Shown in pieces: positions 7,356 to 11,754 of a stretch of DNA of 11,754 nucleotides. The DNA is from an uncultured Blautia sp. (GTDB lineage Bacteria; Bacillota; Clostridia; Lachnospirales; Lachnospiraceae): positions 1-11,754 of the forward strand of contig UQHF01000044.1 in NCBI GenBank assembly GCA_900540785.1, written 5' to 3'. The stretch's first letter is position 1, and each line of letters begins with the position of its first letter. A model generated the notes under the pieces. That model made no database searches. It worked only from the letters and a program-made list of their open reading frames with translations, and had not been told where the DNA came from. The position numbers and the translations under genes were made by a program.

Positions 7356-8216
7356 CTACTTCCCACCTTTCTCCGTTAATTTTACAAATAATTTTTGTAA
7401 ATTCATGGTTGAAATCTGAAGATTACTGTCCCTCGGCAACGGCGTCTTTTCTCCCAATACATAGGCAACTTTCAAACTGCCTAATTCATCATAGCCGATC
7501 ACATTTTTATCTGTGCAGTAATCGTCTACCTCTTTCGCAATTCCTGAAATGCTGTACCCTGTTTCCAAAAGCGTTTCCGCACTTTCCTGCAGAAGGATTT
7601 TTCCTTTATCAATCAAAACCACTTCCTCAATGATATTTGCCACTTCTTCGATCAAGTGTGTGGCAATGATGATCGTGCGCTCCCCGTCTTCGTAATCCTT
7701 CAAAAGCAGATTGTAAAATAATTCTCTGTGATTCGCGTCCAGTCCCAAAACAGGCTCGTCAAAAATCACATAAGGTACATTCAACGACAGGGCAACCGTT
7801 AATTTAAAAATTGACTGATAGCCTTTTGATAATGCCTTGAATCTTTTCTCCGTATCCAGATTGAATTTTTCAGAAATCTCCAGAGCTTTCTTTAAATTGA
7901 AACTATCGTAAAAGCGATTGAGCCACTTAAAATGCTCTTTGATTTTTAAATCCTTGTCATACAGATCCGCTTCACTCATACAGAATATTTTTTCATGCAC
8001 CTGCATATTTTCCTTTGCCGGAATATCATCAATAAGAATCATACCTTCATCGGCGAAAATCCGGTTTGCAATGATATTGATAAGTGTTGATTTCCCGGCC
8101 CCGTTTCTTCCCAGAAAACCATAAATTTTACCAAATTCAAAAGAAAAAGATACATTGTCCAATGCCGTTAGACTGTTGTATTTTTTCGTGATATTTTTAA
8201 TTTGAATCGCCTGCAT
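7356..8216 (-). CDS. ABC transporter ATPase, YtrB-type
   Basis: A 286-residue nucleotide-binding subunit. Walker A GRNGAGKST is at 36-44, Walker B YVIFDEP at 148-154, D-loop GLDA at 157-160 and the switch His at H186 in IIATHL. Two sites depart from consensus: the signature is LSKGYQS (128-134) instead of LSGGQ, and the Q-loop region reads FCMSEADLY with Glu82 at the place of the usual Gln. Both variants are seen in YtrB-like ATPases, so the protein is probably active. The C-terminal 90 residues form an accessory region. Two ATGs are possible, 8222 and 8216; the second is preferred because AAAGGGG lies 8 nt before it and only 2 nt before the first. The gene overlaps the end of the GntR gene by 20 nt, a sign of coupled translation. 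Confidence 0.9.
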   Translation of the reverse strand: MQAIQIKNITKKYNSLTALDNVSFSFEFGKIYGFLGRNGAGKSTLINIIANRIFADEGMILIDDIPAKENMQVHEKIFCMSEADLYDKDLKIKEHFKWLNRFYDSFNLKKALEISEKFNLDTEKRFKALSKGYQSIFKLTVALSLNVPYVIFDEPVLGLDANHRELFYNLLLKDYEDGERTIIIATHLIEEVANIIEEVVLIDKGKILLQESAETLLETGYSISGIAKEVDDYCTDKNVIGYDELGSLKVAYVLGEKTPLPRDSNLQISTMNLQKLFVKLTEKGGK

Positions 8217-8580
8217 GTTCATAACCCCTTTCTATTAATGAAATAACTTCTTCTTTTGTCATCTGCAATTTTGATGCTTCTTCAATCAGAGAAGCAATAT
8301 ACTGTTCGTAAAATTGCCCCTGCCGTTTCAGACGAATCTTCTGAACCGCCCCCTCTTTTACAAACATGCCCAACCCCCTTTTCTTGTATATAATTTCTTC
8401 ATCTACCAGCATGTTCATGCCCTTCAAAACCGTATGAGGATTGATGCTCAGCAAAGCTGAAATCTCATTCGTCGAGGGAATTTTTGTTTCTTCGGGAAAT
8501 ACTCCCGTAAAAATGGAATCTTCCAACTGCTCTGCAATCTGAATAAAAATCGGTTTTTCTATATTCGGATTGATATGCAC
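8197..8580 (-). CDS. GntR-family repressor, YtrA subfamily
   Basis: A 127-residue regulator with one winged helix-turn-helix (about residues 10-76) and a short C-terminal helical tail, the layout of the YtrA subfamily. Family marks are PIFIQIAEQLEDSIFTGVF, IPSTNEISALLSINPHTVLK (recognition helix) and the wing YKKRGLGMFV. YtrA proteins repress their own ABC-exporter operons and respond to envelope stress or cell-wall antibiotics. Translation starts at GTG 8578-8580 with GGCGG 7 nt upstream. It is the first gene of the operon, overlaps the ATPase gene, and sits behind a strong promoter with a perfect inverted repeat just after the predicted start of transcription, which it probably binds. The effector is unknown. 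Confidence 0.92.
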   Translation of the reverse strand: MHINPNIEKPIFIQIAEQLEDSIFTGVFPEETKIPSTNEISALLSINPHTVLKGMNMLVDEEIIYKKRGLGMFVKEGAVQKIRLKRQGQFYEQYIASLIEEASKLQMTKEEVISLIERGYEHAGDSN

Positions 8581-8601
8581 TGTATCACCGCCTTTGTTTA
8601 T

Positions 8602-8627
8602 TAGTTAGTTACTTGAGTAACTAACTA
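8602..8627 (-). promoter_or_regulatory. Perfect inverted repeat, probable GntR operator
   Basis: TAGTTAGTTAC (8602-8612) and GTAACTAACTA (8617-8627) form a perfect 11-bp inverted repeat around a 4-bp centre. It occupies about +6 to +31 of the predicted transcript, the position expected for a roadblock or occlusion by a YtrA-type dimer. Each arm itself repeats the unit TAGT/TTAG. It also could form an RNA hairpin, but it has no T-run and lies upstream of the first gene, so an operator is more likely than a terminator. Confidence 0.75.
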
Positions 8628-8638
8628 TCTTTGGTTAT

Positions 8639-8667
8639 AATATACACATTCTACCAGACATTGTCAA
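8639..8667 (-). promoter_or_regulatory. Promoter of the GntR-ABC operon
   Basis: On the minus strand a perfect TTGACA (-35, 8662-8667) and TATATT (-10, 8639-8644) are separated by 17 bp. Transcription should begin near 8632, just before the inverted repeat at 8602-8627. No other convincing promoter or terminator was seen between here and 4999, so this promoter probably drives all six genes. Confidence 0.82.
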
Positions 8668-8712
8668 TAACTTTTGAGAACATTACGGAATCATTTTCTA
8701 TAGCATAATAAA

Positions 8713-8750
8713 ATGTCCGAATCTCCCGTTTTTTCAGGACATTCGGACAT
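8713..8750 (-). terminator. Candidate terminator of the MerR gene
   Basis: A perfect 10-bp inverted repeat (8713-8722 with 8741-8750, ATGTCCGAAT/ATTCGGACAT) lies 24 nt after the MerR stop. On the minus strand it is followed by TTTATTATG. The 18-nt loop is long and contains a TCC/GGA pairing option and a T6 tract on the plus strand. It probably separates MerR transcription from the GntR promoter at 8639-8667. Confidence 0.6.
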
Positions 8751-8774
8751 CTGAAAAGCTATATTTATTTTTCC

Positions 8775-9620
8775 TTAAAAATCTACTCCATAGTACCTGC
8801 ATATAGCCGAACCAATATACTTTGTTACTCCCTTTCCATATTCCTTATCTGTCCACTCCTCCAACGAAGAATGATTCAGATAATCTTTTGCCACCTCCAA
8901 CAGTAGGGCTCTCGCATTCTCCACTCTGACAAAGACTTTGCAGCTTTCCCCCAGTTCTTTTACCGCCTCCATTGTCATCTCTTCATCTGAATTTCGCATT
9001 GCAGCGGCAAACTTCTCATATACACGATTTATTTTATCTCTCTGCTTCTCAAATTCCTCTCTGTTACCTGTTGACTTCAGACTTGCCTTTACCGCCTTTT
9101 CTTTGCTTCCGTAAATTTTAATCAAATGTTCACACGCTTTTTCACCTTTGAAGCTTTCTGTCACCGCCTCCTGAAACCCGGCAATATCGCCATAACGGTC
9201 TATAACTGCCCTTTTATCCTCTTCGCTCATCACTTCCAGAGAATGACGGATTATTTTTTGAATATCCTCATCTTGAAATGATTCAAAACTCATCGTCTCC
9301 TCTTCTTTCAGCATATCGGAAACCCACTCGATCATGCCGTTCAGATAATTCCGTTTCCGTTCCAATATCGCCTTCTGCGTTTCAAGAAACCTGCGAATAT
9401 CCTTTTCCGGCGCTTTTATAATTGTTTTGATTTCTGACAGGGGAACTTCCAGTTCCCGGAAAAACATAATCTGACGCAGTTTCTTTAGTGAATTTTTATC
9501 ATACAGACGGTATCCTGCTTCTGTCACTTCTGCAGGTTTTAGTAAACCAATTTCATCATAATAACGCAGCGTTCTTATACTTACTCCTGTCAGCTCTGAG
9601 ACTTCTTTTACTGTTTTCAT
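8775..9620 (-). CDS. MerR-family regulator with TipAS-like drug-binding domain
   Basis: A 281-residue regulator. Residues 1-70 are the MerR winged helix-turn-helix, with TVKEVSELTGVSIRTLRYYD, EIGLLKP, and AGYRLYD. A dimerisation coiled coil follows (about 75-115, the IRRFLETQKAILERKRNYL helix). Residues about 125-281 match the TipAS antibiotic-recognition type: an all-helical domain with ERR-like acidic helices, a YGSKEKAVKASL segment, and a C-terminal KYIGSAICRYYG end. TipAL proteins bind thiopeptides and other cyclic drugs and activate export genes by untwisting a 19-bp spacer promoter. The gene follows the DrrA-like ABC pair by 50 nt and has such a promoter directly upstream, so autoactivation is likely. 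Whether it also controls the ABC genes is less clear because no matching dyad was seen before them. The ligand is unknown. Confidence 0.9.
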   Translation of the reverse strand: MKTVKEVSELTGVSIRTLRYYDEIGLLKPAEVTEAGYRLYDKNSLKKLRQIMFFRELEVPLSEIKTIIKAPEKDIRRFLETQKAILERKRNYLNGMIEWVSDMLKEEETMSFESFQDEDIQKIIRHSLEVMSEEDKRAVIDRYGDIAGFQEAVTESFKGEKACEHLIKIYGSKEKAVKASLKSTGNREEFEKQRDKINRVYEKFAAAMRNSDEEMTMEAVKELGESCKVFVRVENARALLLEVAKDYLNHSSLEEWTDKEYGKGVTKYIGSAICRYYGVDF

Positions 9621-9643
9621 GCGTTCCGCCCCCTTTCCCTTTC

Positions 9644-9674
9644 AGGATAAACCGTTACGTTACGGGAGAGTCAA
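9644..9674 (-). promoter_or_regulatory. MerR-type promoter with 19-bp spacer and dyad operator
   Basis: On the minus strand TTGACT (-35, 9669-9674) and TATCCT (-10, 9644-9649) are separated by 19 bp, the over-long spacer that MerR activators correct. The spacer holds a near-perfect 14-bp dyad (CCGTAACGTAACGG, 9652-9665) with one mismatched pair. It lies 24 bp before the MerR start codon. The -35 box overlaps the stop codon of the upstream permease (9671-9673). Confidence 0.85.
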
Positions 9675-10564
9675 GATTTTTTTGCATATTTGTTCAAAAG
9701 AACATAAATTCCGATCAACACAATAACTGCAACACCAACCACCATGTACATTGCCGGAATACTCACCTGATTTTCAAAAAAGTATAAATTACAATCAAGA
9801 GAATTTTTCAGCTCTTCAATAATTCCCGACGGAATCCCCTGCTTTTCCATTTCTGTAAGAACTCCCTGCATGGAATGATTCCGGATCAGCGCTGTACCGT
9901 AAGTTCCCGGCAAAAATGAAATTACCTTTTGCAGACCTTCGCCAAATGACGAAACAGGCATATACGCACCGCAAATAAAACCATATCCTGCACTGATGAT
10001 TGTACCGACTGCTGAAATCTGCCCCTGTGTCGATAGGAAAAAGTTAATAATAGAAGACAGAGCAGTGCCAAATAAAACAAGAAGTATAATATCTATAAAT
10101 AAAAAACCTACATCTGCAAGTGACAGATACCAGCCTACCATCCTCAGATAAACCAGACAGATACCTGTTGCAGCAAAGCAGATGATGAGTGTTGAAATCA
10201 AAGTTGCTATGTAATAACTCAACGAAAGTACCACAGCATTTACAGGAGACATTCTTAAATCTTTTATTGTTCCGTTTGCCTTATCCTGTACCATTAAAAA
10301 GTTTGAACAAAAAGCAACTGTAACGCACGAAACCGCAAGAATAGACGAGATAAGCTGACCTCCTACAAGTCCATCTATTAAGCTGTTCGAAAGACTTAAT
10401 GTATCAGGCAAATTTGACATAAAGCTGTCACGATATACATTTCCAAGAAAAGTCGCATAAAGCACCAGCAAAATAGCCGGTGTGATCAGCGAGGTAAAAA
10501 ACATTCCCTTATCTTTAAAAAACAGCTTAATGTCTCTTTTGATAAGAATAAAAGACGTACTCAT
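9671..10564 (-). CDS. ABC-2 type permease, DrrB-like
   Basis: A 297-residue integral membrane protein of the ABC-2 exporter family. Membrane segments are visible near residues 22-42 (FFTSLITPAILLVLYATF), 70-95 (GQLISSILAVSCVTVAFC), 110-137, 145-172 and 185-205, and a last one at 268-290 (MVVGVAVIVLIGIYVLL). The cytoplasmic DKANGTIKDLRMSPV stretch matches the coupling region following helix 2 in this family, and FLPGTYGTALIR near 218-230 is a common conserved loop before the last external segment. It should pair with the upstream ATPase to export a drug or small peptide. The start codon overlaps the ATPase stop by four bases (ATGA at 10561-10564), a strong sign of translational coupling. Its 3' end carries the -35 of the MerR promoter. 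Confidence 0.9.
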   Translation of the reverse strand: MSTSFILIKRDIKLFFKDKGMFFTSLITPAILLVLYATFLGNVYRDSFMSNLPDTLSLSNSLIDGLVGGQLISSILAVSCVTVAFCSNFLMVQDKANGTIKDLRMSPVNAVVLSLSYYIATLISTLIICFAATGICLVYLRMVGWYLSLADVGFLFIDIILLVLFGTALSSIINFFLSTQGQISAVGTIISAGYGFICGAYMPVSSFGEGLQKVISFLPGTYGTALIRNHSMQGVLTEMEKQGIPSGIIEELKNSLDCNLYFFENQVSIPAMYMVVGVAVIVLIGIYVLLNKYAKKS

Positions 10565-11475
10565 TTTTCCGCACCTCCCGCTAATGTTTTCCCCGTAACC
10601 GCGAGAAAAACATCGTCCATTTTTCCCTTTGTTATTTCGTAATCCTGAAATAATTGGGGATTATGAATAATCAGATCCGTTGCTGCTTTTGTATTCGGAA
10701 CAAAAAGGCGATACCCGTTTCGTAGCTTCTCATATTCTGTTCCAAGTTTTTTTACATTTTCTTCCTGTTCCCCATAGATGGTAATATAGTCTCCGGTATA
10801 AATATTTTTCAATTCAAGCGGAGTACCTTCTGCAGCTATTTTCCCATTATCGATAATTACAACGTAATCTGCATCTGCCGCTTCTTCCATATAGTGTGTG
10901 GTCAGAAATACTGTCATATTTTTATTTTTACGAAAATCTGATATAACATTCCAGAGGATTCTTCGAGTTTGCGGATCAAGTCCCGTTGTCGGTTCATCAA
11001 GAATGAGAACTTTAGGCTTATGGAATAAAGCTCTCGCAATATCAATTCTCCTTCTCTGTCCTCCTGATAATTTACCAACTGTACGTTTCAGTAAATCTTC
11101 AAAATCAAGTATTTCTGCAAGCTCAACAAGCCTTTCCTTAAACGCAGTTCCGGTAATGCCATATAAGGCTGCGCGACTTTCCAAATTATCATAAACAGAA
11201 AGTGCAGTATCCAGAACAGAAGACTGAAAAACCACACCAAGTTCACGTTTAATCAAATCTATATCTTTATCTAAATCATGTGCATCAATTACAATACTGC
11301 CGCTGTCTTTTGACATCTGCCCGCACATAATATTGATCGTGGTAGATTTTCCCGCACCGTTGACACCAAGAAATGCAAATAACTCCCCTTCTTTTACACG
11401 AAAGCTTAAATCCTGAACTGCTTTTACGCTGCCAAAGCGTTTACTGAGATGATCGATTTGAATTATATGCTCCAT
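10561..11475 (-). CDS. ABC transporter ATPase, DrrA-like
   Basis: A 304-residue nucleotide-binding subunit with all motifs canonical: Walker A GVNGAGKST (37-45), Q-loop Gln84 in GVVFQ, signature LSGGQ (136-140), Walker B VLILDEP (156-162), D-loop TGLDP (164-168) and switch His194 in LTTHYMEEA. The C-terminal domain (about 215-304), ending in MDDVFLAVTGKTL, is that of the daunorubicin-resistance type ATPases. The start at ATG 11473-11475 is chosen because AGGAGG lies 7 nt upstream. The frame stays open back to a TTG at 11643, but that 56-residue extension has no ribosome site and a composition unlike an ABC protein (many Cys, Arg and Ser), so it is rejected. It forms a coupled pair with the permease and probably exports a drug sensed by the neighbouring MerR-TipAS protein. 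Confidence 0.93.
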   Translation of the reverse strand: MEHIIQIDHLSKRFGSVKAVQDLSFRVKEGELFAFLGVNGAGKSTTINIMCGQMSKDSGSIVIDAHDLDKDIDLIKRELGVVFQSSVLDTALSVYDNLESRAALYGITGTAFKERLVELAEILDFEDLLKRTVGKLSGGQRRRIDIARALFHKPKVLILDEPTTGLDPQTRRILWNVISDFRKNKNMTVFLTTHYMEEAADADYVVIIDNGKIAAEGTPLELKNIYTGDYITIYGEQEENVKKLGTEYEKLRNGYRLFVPNTKAATDLIIHNPQLFQDYEITKGKMDDVFLAVTGKTLAGGAEK

Positions 11476-11754
11476 TCTGTTTCCTCCTGTTCCGCAAGCA
11501 TTACTGTATATCAATACTAAATGGTAGCAGAAATTGAAACAGAGCCTAATCAAATTAATGGAACTCCCTCTACTCTTACAATCAATCTGCACCGCTCTAA
11601 ATGTTCTTTTCGCAATGGACCTAAACCATTGTACTACTATCAATTATGATTAAAAAGGAAAAGCAGACAGTCTATCAAAAAACTATCTGTTACAAACTAA
11701 AATTTGAAAACCACATTTTTATAAGTGGTTATTAACCCTCACAGGGTTTTAATA
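11476..11754 (-). other. Upstream leader region of the DrrAB-like operon
   Basis: 279 bp without a supported gene. Read on the minus strand it holds, in order: two short hairpins at the window edge (11734-11748 AACCCT/AGGGTT and 11709-11730 AACCAC/GTGGTT), a possible promoter TTGATA (11673-11678) with TTTAAT 18 bp on (11649-11654), a 6-bp hairpin CAATGG/CCATTG (11613-11631), and about 100 bp of AT-rich leader ending at the AGGAGG site. The promoter is weak by consensus. No MerR-type dyad like that at 9652-9665 is present. Confidence 0.4.

Noticed and set aside
11535..11556. Possible insertion-sequence end (GGCTCTGTTTCAA on the minus strand)
   Set aside because: The bases faintly resemble tips of some IS families, but no matching inverted end, target duplication or transposase sequence is seen in the window.
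11476..11643. 56-residue N-terminal extension of the DrrA-like ATPase from a TTG start
   Set aside because: It lacks a ribosome site, has no similarity in composition to ABC ATPases, and a perfect AGGAGG site precedes the internal ATG at 11475 where the family fold begins.

Overview
The window looks like chromosomal DNA of a low-GC Firmicute, most likely a gut Lachnospiraceae (Blautia/Ruminococcus-like). The reasons are AT-rich intergenic DNA, strong AGGAGG-type ribosome sites, sigma-A style promoters, intrinsic terminators, and a gene set (NifX-SlyD fusion, M20 peptidase T, YtrA-type GntR operon, TipAS-type MerR) typical of that group. The genus is inference. All genes except pepT lie on the minus strand.

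Layout, left to right. (1) Positions 1-91 hold the terminator of a plus-strand gene outside the window. (2) 92-913 encodes an unusual fusion: a NifX/NifB-type domain, a Cys/His-rich linker and a SlyD-like FKBP prolyl isomerase, with its own promoter. (3) 1037-3517 (minus) is a probable transcription unit: cation/proton antiporter, a decayed HIT-family gene missing its middle (2035-2300), and a Gfo/Idh/MocA oxidoreductase. (4) A short divergent promoter region separates it from pepT (3651-4874, plus). (5) A bidirectional terminator at 4926-4957 is shared by pepT and the block to its right.

(6) 4999-8580 (minus) is a tightly packed six-gene operon: a GntR/YtrA-type repressor, an ABC ATPase, a membrane permease, a Cys-rich pentapeptide-repeat protein, a YvbK-like GNAT acetyltransferase and a YfbR-like HD phosphohydrolase. 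It has a clear promoter (TTGACA-17-TATATT) followed by a perfect 11-bp inverted repeat that is probably the GntR operator. (7) 8775-11475 (minus) is a second drug-export type module: a DrrA-like ATPase, an ABC-2 permease joined by an ATGA overlap, and a MerR regulator with a TipAS-like ligand domain. The MerR gene has a textbook MerR promoter (19-bp spacer with a dyad) whose -35 box overlaps the permease stop codon.

How the genes may work together: the right half places two independently regulated ABC efflux/envelope-stress modules next to each other, one GntR-repressed and one linked to a drug-sensing MerR. The GntR operon also carries a possible target-protection protein (pentapeptide repeat), a possible modifying enzyme (GNAT) and a nucleotide-pool enzyme (HD). 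A multi-layered antimicrobial or stress response is a reasonable hypothesis but is not proven by the sequence. I see no CRISPR array, rRNA or tRNA gene, or intact mobile element.
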